DNA of 64,000 bases from Saccopteryx bilineata (taxonomy: Eukaryota > Chordata > Mammalia > Chiroptera > Emballonuridae): NCBI RefSeq assembly GCF_036850765.1, contig NC_089495.1, positions 197,602,847-197,666,846 of the forward strand. Direction: 5' to 3'. How positions within the stretch are numbered: position 1 is the first letter of the stretch; each line of letters begins with the position of its first letter. The notes beneath the pieces were generated by a model. That model worked only from the letters and a program-made list of their open reading frames with translations. It made no database searches and had not been told where the DNA came from. Shown here piece by piece: positions 11,540 to 21,180 of this stretch. Position numbers and translations under genes: made by a program.

Positions 11540-11660
11540 CAGCGGTTCTCAACCTGTGGGTCGCAAAAATAACTATATATTTCCAATGGCTTTAGGCGAC
11601 CCCTGTGTTTTGGTCGTTCGACCCCCGCCGAGGTCGCGACCCACAGGTTGAGAACCGCTG
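11540..11660. mobile_element. SPIN-like hAT MITE (121 bp)
   Basis: Ends CAGCGGTTCTCAACCTGTGG and CCACAGGTTGAGAACCGCTG are perfect 20-bp inverted repeats, followed inward by GTCGC/GCGAC. Flanking 8-bp duplications are GGTTAGAG (11532-11539) and CGTTAGAG (11661-11668). The terminus resembles the SPIN / OposCharlie group of hAT elements, known for patchy distribution among tetrapods. That group assignment is from memory; the hAT call is direct. Confidence 0.88.
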
Positions 11661-11756
11661 CGTTAGAGCTTAATAGACTGGGAGACTTCACAGGCACAGG
11701 AATCCAGGGACCTTCAAGCTCCTTTCCTTCTGATGTTTGAAGGAGGAGGATGGACA

Positions 11757-11850
11757 AAGCCTGTGAGTCTTGGAATCAGACGGATGTGGGTTCTAACCCC
11801 AGCTACTAGCCTCTCTAAGCCATTTCATCAGCTGTAAAATAAAATGTAGC
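11757..11850 (-). repeat. MIR SINE fragment
   Basis: GAGTCTTGGAATCAGACGGA, TGGGTTCTAACCCCAGCTAC and CATCAGCTGTAAAATAAAAT are the reverse complement of the MIR body. Confidence 0.7.
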
Positions 11851-12002
11851 CTCTCCATGCTTCTAGGAGGCTCGGGCTCTGTTCTGGTCCCCAAGGCTAT
11901 ACTCCCACCCGCAAAGGCACCTGCTCTCTCGTGCCCTGCCTAATAGGGAATTATTGCCAAATATTATTGGTTCTTTCTTTCTGAAGAAAAAAAAAAAAAA
12001 CA

Positions 12003-12187
12003 GCCTGACCTGTGGTGGCGCAGTGAATAAAGAAAGCGTAGACCTGGAATGCTGAGGTAACCAGTTTGAAATGCTGGGCTTGCCCAGTCAAGGCTCATAT
12101 GGGAGTTGGTACTTCCTGCTCCCTCGCCCTTCTCTCTATCTTCCTCTCCCCTCTCCAAAATGAATTAAAAAATTTTTTAATCTATAA
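12003..12187 (+). mobile_element. SINE-B copy
   Basis: GCCTGACCTGTGGTGGCGCA head, GACCTGGAATGCTGAGGT, then TCAAGGCTCATATGGGAGTT, a TCTC tract and an A/T-rich tail. The B box is degraded (CCAGTTTGAAATGC). It sits after an A-run, and target duplications are not clear. Confidence 0.88.
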
Positions 12188-12289
12188 AAAAAACCCACTC
12201 CAAATTCCAAGATTTTTAATGTGTACTAATGTTGTAAAGAATCATTTTTAAACATCTCTATGCAATGATTTATTTATGTTAGTATGGAA

Positions 12290-12960
12290 AATAAAGAGAT
12301 AAGAGACAGCTCTTCATTACAGAAGAATGCCAGTTAATAAATGTAGAAGGAATGATGAAAACAGAAAGTCCCCAGTAAACAAACTCCATGGCGATAATTG
12401 TCACAAGTACCAGTGAAAGTACAATGAGAAACAGGCTGCTTCCATAATCTCATAGTCTGGCCCAGACCAGATACTTCTTAAATCCAAACAGAAAAAAAGT
12501 AACTTAATGGGGAAGAAACCTAGCAGGCACATGGTTAACACCATGAGCACGGATACCAACACGAATCATACGATGCCCCGAGGAAGAGCAGCATGTCCCT
12601 TCTGTAGTCTTTCCAAAACCGCAAAACCACAATTGAATCGTGAGAAACTATCAGACGAATTCAAATTAAGGGACATTCTACAAAATAATTGGCCAGAACT
12701 CTTCAAAAATATCAAGTTTATGGAAGAAAAAACACACACACAAAAAAAAACAACAACTGAGAAACCTTCCATAGATTAGAGAAGATTAAGAAAATCTGAC
12801 AACTCAATGCAATGTGGAGTCCTAGATTGAATCCTGGACCAAAAAAAAAAAAAAAAAGAGGACATTATTGGGGAAAATGGCAACAATCAAATAAAGTCTT
12901 TAGAATAATTAATAATATAGCAATGTTACTTTTATTGAGTTAGTTATGAAAGAAAGTGAT
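12290..12960 (+). mobile_element. Old L1 3' region
   Basis: GAAGATTAAGAAAATCTGAC, AACTCAATGCAATGTGGAGT, CTAGATTGAATCCTGGACC and AATAAAGTCTTTAGAATAAT follow in order the 3' UTR of old L1M elements, with an A-run inserted at 12841-12857. The frame at 12507-12779 is a decayed L1-associated frame, not a gene. Confidence 0.6.
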
Positions 12961-13117
12961 GGAAACCATCTAAACAATACAGAAGAGTGTGAGTTAGAAA
13001 TGCCTCCCCCAAAGCCCGACCTCCTCCAGGATAACCCCTGTTAAAAGTCTGGTGGAGGGTGGGGAGGTTTGTTTGTATAAAACAACGGAAACCAACACCC
13101 AGCCAGTGCCCTCTATG

Positions 13118-13986
13118 GTCCCCAGACCTGCCTCTTGCTTCAAGAGAGTTTGGCCAGAATAGACCAAGCGACGTCCCTTCTTCCAGCCTCGACCACCTCC
13201 AACCTCTCCCCCGTCCCCACCTTCGGAACCACCACAGCCATCCTCAGCCTCGAGGCCGGCCAACACCATTTTTTGACTTTAACTCCTTACTGCCAAGCAA
13301 TCACGAGTGTTCAAATGGGTCAGAATTATTCCACCGCCGCAGAGGCGGCCGACCCCCCTGCTCGACCTGCCTCTGCCGGCCCCCACACCTACCTCTCGCT
13401 GGGCTTCAGTCTCCACTGCCAGGAGGTGGCTCCGGAGGCCGCGGGCCACTCCTCCTGAGGGTTGGCGGAGGAGAAGTACAGGGGGCAGAGCGCCTCTTAA
13501 AGATGCAAAACCAGTATGGTGGCCGCGTGCTCTTCCAGCTCTTGGGGACGTGCTGAAGCGTCCCCAAGCTGAATCCGGCAAAACCAGGACAACATGGAAA
13601 CCGCCAGGGCGGCGGAGAAGAGCCTGACCCAGGCTTCTACCCGCAGACCCTTATTTATGTGGCTTTCTGGAGAACCACCTCTTGGATGAGCAGGTGAAAC
13701 CCATCAAGAAGATGGGCTCCACCTGGCCTGCCTCCGCAGGCTGGCCGCCCCCAGACTGGGCGGGGCAAGGATCTCTTTGAAAGGCTCCCCCTCAAGCATG
13801 ACTAGGAGATTTCGCAGCCCAGAGGCCTGTGAGGGGTCCCTCTGCATCCCCTTGGTGTCTGGCTTTTGCCTGAGCCCCTCCCTGAAACCGCGAGGCATCC
13901 TTTTAACCACCCAGGAGCCCTGGTCCATGCATTGGACCAAATGGAAACAATAAAGCTTTTTGCAGCAAAAAAACCCACAAAAAACA
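13118..13986 (+). pseudogene. FTL: Processed pseudogene of ferritin light chain
   Basis: An intronless copy of ferritin light-chain mRNA, the L subunit of the cytosolic 24-mer iron-storage shell. It shows an ordered 5' UTR, coding remnant, 3' UTR with AATAAA (13949-13954) and an A-rich tail (about 13967-13986). The coding remnant starts at 13303, where ATG has become ACG, and ends at TAG 13803-13805. In frame one sees QNYSTAAEAA and TYLSLGF near the start, then an in-frame TGA at 13456. Later frames give LLKMQNQ and KHD before the stop. The span is about 503 nt against about 528 expected for 175 codons, with a visible deletion near the LLDLHALG region. The 5' UTR keeps the position of the iron-responsive element (13130-13157), but its CAGUG loop is altered to GAGAG. 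It lacks introns and an open frame, so it is a dead L1-type retrocopy. Confidence 0.9.
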
Positions 13987-14250
13987 TATATTTACATGCT
14001 TTATGTACATATGCATAAAACAGAATCCTAATGTATATATTGTTCTATGACATGATATATTCATTCAACAATATATCTTGGACTATCTATCTTGTTTTCC
14101 ATGACTGTATAATATTCCATTATAATGATAGTTATCCAATCTGATTTTTCTCTGATTTTCCCTATTATAAATAATACTGCTATAAAAGCTTGTTTATGTG
14201 TTGTATATGTCTCAGTGTGTGAATATATATAGATAATATAACATATATAA
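13987..14250 (-). mobile_element. Old L1 fragment
   Basis: TCCATGACTGTATAATATTC, CATTATAATGATAGTTATCC and TATTATAAATAATACTGCTA are the reverse complement of the L1 ORF2-terminal region (the 'viewed backwards' tyrosine-rich C-terminal wording). Strongly diverged. Confidence 0.5.
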
Positions 14251-14477
14251 GAGAGTCTTAAAAAGAGGACGGTTGAATCAAAGTACAGGAAAAGTATAAA
14301 CTTTGATCATACTTTCAACAACAGCAAATGAAAGTGACCATTTCCACATTGCCTGAAAAGTAATTATCATCATTTTTCCATTTTTTTCAATACAGTAGAA
14401 ACAACATAAGCCTATCTGAATGTCACTCCCAGGCCTCTGCCCACGCTCCAGAGGAGCTGAAGTTCAGCCTCTCTGCT

Positions 14478-15002
14478 TGATGCTCTCTGTGATGCCCAGG
14501 ATGGCCCCCAATGATCCTTGTCACCTGGCAGGTGTGTCCTTGTAGAACCCCCTTCCTCATTATATCAGAGTTTTTCTGTGTGACCCATAGAACATGATAA
14601 TATGTGATTTCTGCAGGTACTTCATAAAAAGGCATGTGGCCCTTTTTCCTCCTTTGATGACTAGCCCTGGTGGAAACCAATATTAAACTGCTGTATATTA
14701 AACTGACACTCAGGCCCCCTGGGAAGCCTTCATTAGTGCTCCATGACATGGCTCTGAGGCCCCCTGACAGCAGCCTGTGAGCCATCCTGAAAATGGGTTA
14801 TCCCGCCCCAGACAAGCATTCAGATGACTGCAGCCCGAGCCAACATCCCGAGGGCAACTTTATGAGGGACCCTACCTTAGTCCCAAACTTTGCCACTCCC
14901 AGATTCCCGATGCTCAGAAAAACCGCAGATCATAAACATGTGTTATTGTGAGCGGCTAAGCTCTGGAGTAACGTGTGCGGCAACAATAGAGAACGAATAC
15001 AC
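14478..15002 (+). repeat. Ancient LTR-like mammalian repeat
   Basis: Blocks GATGGCCCCCAATGATCC, TGTGTGACCCATAGAACATG, TCATAAAAAGGCATGTGGCC, AAGCATTCAGATGACTGCAG and GCGGCTAAGCTCTGGAGTAA, ending near AACGAATACA, occur in the order of a mammal-wide LTR (MaLR/ERVL type, subfamily not certain). Confidence 0.55.
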
Positions 15003-15729
15003 CTTCTGAGCCCCCCTCTCCTGGTCTGTAGGATAGGAGCGTCATAATGACGCACATTTCACAGAGAGGATGTAGATGAAAGCACGGCCAGCTGCCTGGC
15101 CGGGAGCAGCCACTTCTGTCCCCGGCTCTCGTTGGGAGGTCCTTGTGACAGCTGTCAGGCCTGACTAAACACAGTTGCAGTGCTTTTGACCTTTTCATTT
15201 AAGATCCATGTCAAATCGGCGTCTAATTCATTTCCGGACACACAATTCTGAGGATGAAGCAGGGAGTGAACTTTGTTGCAATGTATTCCCTACCCTTTTA
15301 TTTGATGATATTACAAAAGCAAACGGTAGGCATGCTCTGGTCTTCGGAGAGCTGCCAAAGCCCTCTCTCGGTGGTCAGGGAGCGGCTGCTTGGACCCCGG
15401 GCCCTTGACGAGCCGGTGTGGAGGGCTGGGGAGCGACAGCCTGATCTTAACGTACCCGCCCGCACTGGGGGCACCCCTCTGTTTCCGAGCAGCGTGGACA
15501 CACATATGCCGTACAAATGATAAACTGCTGCTCTGTTCTCGTCTGATGGAAGTTCCCGGTGGATGGACTGAGCCCAGTGGGGGTGGGGGTGGGCAGAGAT
15601 TTGCCAGGAACCACGAGATTCCCAAGGATGCTCTTTTCCCTGCATCCAGCCCAGTGAACTCTGAGGCCAGTCCCTGAGCTAGTGGCATAGGAACGACTGA
15701 CTGCTCCTCTCGCCTTGGGCAGCTCCCAC
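15003..15729. other. Unassigned DNA
   Basis: No recognisable repeat or exon. Overlapping open frames on both strands between 15208 and 15857 share the same bases and show no family features. Confidence 0.35.
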
Positions 15730-15803
15730 TCTGCCAGGCCAGGCCAGGCCAGACCAGCTTGGAGCCTCACATTCTGCCAGGCCAGGCCAGCCTGGAGCCT
15801 CAC
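15730..15803. repeat. Short tandem duplication with CCAGG repeats
   Basis: Two successive units of the form CTGCCAGGCCAGGCCAG followed by CTTGGAGCCTCAC or CCTGGAGCCTCAC. Inside each unit GGCCA is itself iterated. It is a local minisatellite-like duplication. Confidence 0.75.
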
Positions 15804-15904
15804 TGGGCATCCCAGGGAACCCAAGCACCTCCTGTTTTCCCCCCACAACCCTACCACCCACAGGTTAAGTTCAGCCTAAACTGTGATTAGCGCTGCTCTC
15901 CATT

Positions 15905-15918
15905 CTGCCATCTGGTGG
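15905..15918 (-). promoter_or_regulatory. CTCF-like motif, full core match
   Basis: The minus strand reads CCACCAGATGGCAG, matching every position of CCASYAGRKGGCRS. It lies in non-repetitive sequence. Binding is an inference. Confidence 0.5.
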
Positions 15919-16407
15919 CCATAGCCAGAAATTGCAGTGTTCCCACAGAACAGTTACAGGGGGATGGGGATGTCACCGTCCATTTGCGTTAGCAACCAGT
16001 TATCCATACCCAGAGGAGTGACCAGGCTCTTTCTGTTTAGCCCTCTATGCCAAGGAACTTGGGTAGAATGCCAGGAAGGAGCGAGAATGTTTTAAATAAA
16101 CACCATTCGAAGTCCTTCACAAAATTATTGCTCAGCCAGCTGCCAGCCAGAGCCCAGGTTGGAACCTTTGTCCTGCCTCCAGCCAGGCCCCCTGTGCCCC
16201 CCAGGACATTGTTCTTGGAGGGTGGAGTGAAGTCTGTCCTTACCTTTGTTCCTTTGTTAATACCAGTGTCCCCAGCCAGTGATTCCAACAGTCTCTGCAC
16301 CCCCAGGAGGCTCCCGGCTAAAATTCTCCAGGTGGGCATGAAGACTGACCACGCACCCTGCCAATCCAGGGCCCAGATAGAATCGGGTGGTAGACAGGAG
16401 CATGGTC
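15919..16407. other. Unassigned DNA
   Basis: The frames at 16037-16492 (-, 151 codons) and 16047-16499 (+, 150 codons) cover the same bases in opposite directions and neither resembles a known family. No splice-site context supports either. Confidence 0.35.
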
Positions 16408-16482
16408 CCCACAAAGATGTCCACCTCCTAATCCCCAGAACCTGTGACCACTGCCTTATATGCCATGAGGGAGGTCCCACTA
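16408..16482 (+). repeat. Fragment of ancient LTR-like repeat
   Basis: CACAAAGATGTCCACCTCCT, AATCCCCAGAACCTGTGACC and GCCTTATATGCCATGAGG match the opening of the same old repeat family seen at 51727-52215. Confidence 0.5.
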
Positions 16483-16496
16483 TAGTTCTCATTTGC

Positions 16497-16595
16497 TAGA
16501 AAACAAAACTGAAATGCCAAGAGTAAGTGGCCTGCCCAAGGTCACGCAGCTAGGAACGTCACCATTAGCTGAAAGCCAGGCCTGGAAATGGCCCG
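16497..16595 (+). repeat. MIR SINE fragment
   Basis: AGTAAGTGGCCTGCCCAAGG followed by TCACGCAGCTAGGAACG and AGCCAGGCCTGG is the MIR 3' region. Confidence 0.65.
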
Positions 16596-17116
16596 TCCTT
16601 ACCTGAAGAAGGAGGAAGAGGAAGAAGAGGAGGCAGGGCTACAGGGGTGAGGGGGAGGGGGAGAGGGAATGAGAAGAGAAGAAGGACATTCCAATGAGAG
16701 ATGGAGGAAACATTCTCATCAAGGAAACAGGAGCGAGCCTGAGTTGGCTTTAGGGTCTGAGGTCTGGGATTCTGGCCCTCATTCAACAGTACCCAACATG
16801 TGACCCTAGCTGATGGCTTTTCCCTTCTGAGACTTTCACTGAGGGTCAGGAAAACAAAATCACATGCCTAAGTGCATTTAAATAGTCAGTGCTAAAATCC
16901 AGCTTGACTATCCTCACTAGCTGGAGAAGGACCCGACTCCTGACCCCATGGCCTGGGCATGTGGTGGGGGGCGGGGGTGCAGAATGGGGAGCCACTGGAG
17001 GAGCTGGTGTACATGCCAGCCCACAGCCTAGCAGTCACGTCCAGGGGGGAAGCTGCGGAGGTCCAGCCAGGCATCAAGTAACTGGCTGAAATTTGGGATG
17101 GGTGTGGAGATAAAGT
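16596..17116. other. Unassigned DNA with purine-rich tract
   Basis: A GGAGGAAGAGGAAGAAGAGG purine run lies near 16608-16640 and a GGGGAGGGGGAGAGGG run near 16650-16668. A weak MIR-like trace may be present near 16800-16900. No exon is supported. Confidence 0.35.
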
Positions 17117-17128
17117 GAGAATGTCGGG

Positions 17129-17504
17129 GCCCTGGCCGATTGGCTCGGTGGTAGAACGTTGGCCTGGCGTGCAGGAGTCTCGGGTTCGATTCCCAGCCAG
17201 GGCACACAGGAAAGTGCCCATCTGCTTCTCCACCCCTCCCCCTCTCCTTCCTCTCTGTCTCTCTCTTCCCCTCCCGCAGCCAAGGCTCCATTGGAGCAAA
17301 GTTGGCCCGGGCGCTGAGGATGGCTCTATGGCCTCTTCCTCAGGTGCTAGAATGGCTCTGGTTGCAACAGAGCGATGCCCCAGATGGACAGAGCATCGCC
17401 CCCTGGTGGGCATGCCGGGTGGATCCCGGTCGGGCGCATTCAGGAGTCTGTCTGTCTGCCTCCCCATTTCCAACTTCAGAAAAACACACACACACACAAA
17501 AAAA
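17129..17504 (+). mobile_element. SINE-A, full length
   Basis: Same architecture as the copy at 3808. B box GGGTTCGATTCCC, GC-rich body, TTCCAACTTCAG end and an ACAC-interrupted A tail. Target duplication GAGAATGTCGGG at 17117-17128 and 17505-17516 (exact 12 bp; one G is shared with the head). A CTCF-like box lies at 17396-17409. The long frames across it on both strands are SINE artefacts. Confidence 0.95.
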
Positions 17505-17741
17505 GAGAATGTCGGGACTGAGGGTCTCTAAAACTGAGGACCAGAGAGAGCACCAGGCAAATGAGCGCAGCCTGGAGAAACCCAGAGAAACCGGGAGGAA
17601 TCCGGAGGCGTAGACTCAAAGCAGCTGCTGTTTACGTGGGCTGGCTGAAGGAGCAGCCCTTCCCACCCCACATGGAGTATGAACTCTCGGCCAAACCCTG
17701 CCTGTTTGTGCACAGGAAGCCATAGAAAGAGAGCGCAGCTG

Positions 17742-17796
17742 TCCTTCCTTCCTTCCTTCCTTCCTTCCTTCCTTCCTTCCTTCCTTCCTTCCTTCC
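17742..17796. repeat. (TTCC)n microsatellite
   Basis: About thirteen uninterrupted TTCC units, followed after GGGCCC by a T-run. Probably polymorphic in length. Encodes the artefactual FLPS / RKEG repeats seen in translated frames. Confidence 0.95.
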
Positions 17797-18254
17797 CTGG
17801 GCCCTTTTTTTTTTTCTGTCAGCTATGCAGAGGCCTCCGTGGGACACTGGGGCACAGAAAAGGCCGCAGGAAGCTCCGATCCCCTGCGCCAAGGCAGGCG
17901 GGGAGGAGAGAGCCGTGGGGACCACAGCGGGTGTGGCACCTGAGCGCCTCGTCAGCCATTGTCCAGGGATCGCCCAGCAGGTGCAGAGTCCCCGCGTGGA
18001 GTGGAGCAGCAGGCGCAGCGCTCACCCTGCTGGGGCTTTTGCAACCACACAATATGCTTGATTGAAAGGCTCTCTTAGAAGCTTAATTTTTTAACATTAA
18101 AGAATTAAATCAATAATGTCCCCATTTCAACTTCTCTGTGATTATGTCCTTTGTGTCCTGTTTGTTATTTAGTAACAAGCTTTCTAAAGACTGCAATCTA
18201 TGTCATCTGTACCAAAAGAAAGCAGGGAAGGAGGAACGAGGAAGACAAAACAAT
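17797..18254. other. Unassigned DNA
   Basis: GC-rich to 18040, then AT-rich. No repeat or exon recognised. Confidence 0.35.
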
Positions 18255-18480
18255 TAGCATAAAATGAACCCCTACTATGTGCCGGGCACTGTGCTAGAGG
18301 CAGTAAGTACATTTGTTACTTTAAGTCACCCCCACCATGACCCCAAAAGGAATTTGTGGCTATAATCCTCATGTCATAAATTAGAAATCTGAAGCTCAGG
18401 GAGGTAAAGAAACTTTGTCCAGGGTCACACAGAAGAGCAGAGCCTGGACTGGAACTCTCTGGGCTGTTAGATCCCAAACC
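18255..18480 (+). repeat. MIR SINE, near full length
   Basis: CTACTATGTGCCGGGCACTG, TGCTAGAGGCAGTAAGTACA, GAAGCTCAGGGAGGTAAAG and TCCAGGGTCACACAG follow MIR order through core and 3' end. Confidence 0.85.
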
Positions 18481-19620
18481 CAGCCTCCACCACCCTTCCT
18501 TGTTCATTTTCTCCACCAAGGACCCCCAGCCAATAAAGGGACCGCTTGTGCCGAGGGCCTTCCTGTGGCTGGCAGCTCCCCTGTCCTCAGGCATGGTTCG
18601 TGGAGTCAATGCGAAGGTCCAGTGTGTCTTAACCACCTGTCCGCAAGTGGGCCAGAGGTTTTGTGCTGGTACACAAAAGAGCTAGCCACCCTGATGCTGT
18701 GTGAACATTATAGACCCAATGATCTTAGGGAGTCGAATTCGCTTATGCTCAGGGTGATTTCTGCCTTAGCAGTCCCCAAAATAATTCTCCCATTTTCAAG
18801 GGTCCCCAAGTGTAAAAAAAGCTGGAAGCCATTGTCCTAGGCTATGTCAGCTGTTTCAAACCCTCCCCCGGAGGCCCACCTTAGAGAAAGGAGCCCCTTC
18901 CAGCACCCAGCTGAGCCCAGCAAGGCACGAAAATGCTCTCACCTGCGCTGATTGGAAAACCTAATTGCTTTAAGTTTCTGTGCAGAGCCAGCCTGGGCTT
19001 AATCATTCCACTCACATCAAAATATTTACTCCAAATAGTCATTTCCAGCTGGAAGGGGCTTGCAGGTAGCTAGGGAAGGGGGTGGAGGGAGGCCCAGAGT
19101 TCAGCACACCCTGTAGAGAAGCAGAGGCTGCTGTCCCCATCAGCCAACGCTCAACCACTCCTCCCCACCCCCCTGAGAGATTTCTTAAGTGTTTGCACTT
19201 TAATGCTCCAAGGTCTGAATCATCTGATTCTGCCTGGTGCAGGTGCTGGGGTTTGGGAACATACGGTAGATTATTTGCATAAAGTGATTTGCATGGAATG
19301 GCAAATTTGCATGCAGTAAATAGCTAAGGGGAGGATAAAACAATGGCCCAGAAATGGCCTACAATAATGTGTTAATTTGTAGCCCCAGTGTAATCCGAAT
19401 GCTTCTCGGCAAAGTGAGCATCTGTCCTCAAAAGAGAAAGCGAGCTGCCCAGTTTCTGGCAATCATTGTCAGAAGGTAAGGGGATTAGAGCTGGGCACAC
19501 CACTGCCTGAACAAAATCAAGATTCTGCAAGCAGAGAAGAACCTGAGAAAGTCTGTTGGGTTGAAAAGCAATGATATCAACCAGTAATAATACTGTACAT
19601 GTCTGTTAATAAAGAGATAG
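18481..19620. other. Unassigned DNA
   Basis: No supported exon or repeat. TTTGCAT octamer-like words recur near 19274-19312 (ATTTGCATAAAG, ATTTGCATGG, AATTTGCATG). This may be chance in AT-rich sequence. Confidence 0.35.
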
Positions 19621-20814
19621 AGCAGTTATTTTTATTTTTTTTATTTTTTATTTTTTGACAAAGAGTCAGAGAGAGGGACAGATAGGGACAAACAGACAGG
19701 AAGGGAGAGAGATGAGAGGTATCAATTCTTCATTGCGGCACCTTAGTTGGTCATTGATTGCTTTCTCATATGTTCCTGTATGGGGGAGGGGTGCTACAGC
19801 AGAGCTAGTGACCCCTTACTCAAGCCAACGGCCTTGGGCTCAAGCCAGTGACCTTTGGGCTGAAGCTAGTGAACATGGGGTAACATCTATGATCCCACAC
19901 TCAAGCCAGCAACCCCACACTCAAGCTGGTGAGCCCATGCTCAAGCCAGCGACCTTGGGGTTTCGAAGTGTTAAGCCTAATCCGGAGGGACTCGAAACAT
20001 TGAAGACATGAACAAAATCCGTCGATTCCACACCAGAGCTTTATTGTCTAGCTTGGCCAAGCGGCGGCAACTCCGACAGAAATCTGAGGGAGAATGCGCC
20101 GGCCCTTTGTTCCACCTAGTTTTTATAGTTTTGCAAGTGGGAAGTACAGAAGCAAAAATTGTAATTAGGTGTTCTTTATCATTATTGGTTATAGTCATAT
20201 GTCCTTTAACATGATAGGACCATGTTAAATTTGCAAGCCATATATCATTTTGGAGAAAACAAAATTTACAAGCCAACACAATGGTAGAAAGATGTCTCTT
20301 TACATATTAAAAGGCATTCCTATATTTTCTAATGTTCATCCGCCATCTCTTTGTCCAGAGTCACACACATTAAAACCATATGTATTCACATGGGAGAGGT
20401 AGTTTCGTGGGGACAAATGCCTGCAAATGGCTCATTACTATAAGAAAAGGTTTATTTTGGCTTTCTCTTCCTGCACCTGGCCAGCCACCCACCCCTTTCC
20501 CCACAGGTGTGGTGGAATGTCAGGGAATCCATGTTTTCCTTCCCTTTGCATTTACAATACAATGCCAAAGGCCATCCTGCTTTTATGCCAATCACACAGT
20601 ACAGAGATTATTTACAAAATTTCTTTGCACACCTTAACCCAAATTAATAAAATGTTCTTCAAGCCTCTTAAAATATTAATATTGATTCTGTAGTGTTTGG
20701 TACTTTACAACACCTGGGGGTGAGGTGGCGCAGTGGCTCCTCAGGGCTACTCAGAAGCTGGGTCCTCCGTGTCCCAGTTCGACACTCTATTCACTGCGCC
20801 ACCACCTGGTCAGA
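19621..20814 (-). mobile_element. SINE-C split by a solo LTR
   Basis: SINE-C on the minus strand: T-rich tail (19626-19656), then GACAGATAGGGACAAACAGA, GCGGCACCTTAGTTGGTCAT and repeated 'caagcc..gcgacctt' blocks. The tRNA-like head appears as CTGGGTCCTCCG through CACTGCGCCACCACCTGGTC at 20758-20814. The element is interrupted at GAAG by 785 bp of LTR (19969-20753). Imperfect target duplications GCAGTTATTTT and GCAGCTATTTAT flank the whole. Removing the LTR rejoins a continuous SINE. Confidence 0.88.
19969..20753 (-). mobile_element. Solo LTR of an endogenous retrovirus
   Basis: The insertion runs TGTTAAG...CTACTCA on the plus strand (TG...CA ends) with a 4-bp GAAG duplication at 19965-19968 and 20754-20757. 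Four-base duplications fit class I (gammaretrovirus-like) elements. Read on the minus strand it has AATAAA at 20045-20040 followed by a plausible R/U5 of about 70 bp. A single LTR with no internal viral sequence implies LTR-LTR recombination. No coding potential. Confidence 0.78.
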
Positions 20815-21074
20815 CAAGATGGGGCAGCTATTTATGGGACCTACATGAGGTCTTCTCTCTCCTCCTATCCCAAAGCCAAATACTGGGGTCTTGTCACTAC
20901 ATGATACAGGTCCACAACTCAGTAAGAAGCATGACGGAGCAAGCATGAGGAAGAAAGCTTGTAGGGCTGAGTTCCATTACGTCCCCATCAGCAACATGGG
21001 AGTCAGAAACTGGAGGAAAATTCAATCAGGAGACCGTGAGTGCTAGCATGAAGAGCCAGCGCTGCCATTAACCA

Positions 21075-21180
21075 AGAACAATCATGATAATGTTGACAAT
21101 TAACATTTACAGAGCATTTGCTATGTGTCAAGCACTCCTTCCAGACTGTCAATTCTCTATTTTAATTTTTCTAGTTGCCT
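21075..21180 (+). repeat. MIR-like fragment
   Basis: TTAACATTTACAGAGCATTT, GCTATGTGTCAAGCACTCC and a TTTAATTTTT block resemble the MIR 5' core. Confidence 0.5.

Noticed and set aside
12507..12779. 90-codon frame with Lys/Thr-rich tail
   Set aside because: Falls inside an old L1 region and ends in an A-rich run.
13059..13556. 165-codon plus frame
   Set aside because: It is an out-of-frame shadow of the FTL retrocopy, whose correct frame is interrupted at 13456.
16037..16499. Pair of 150-codon frames in opposite directions
   Set aside because: Same bases read both ways, no recognisable domain, no splice or start context.
17742..17796. CRISPR-like regular repeat
   Set aside because: Simple tetranucleotide microsatellite without spacers; the genome is eukaryotic.
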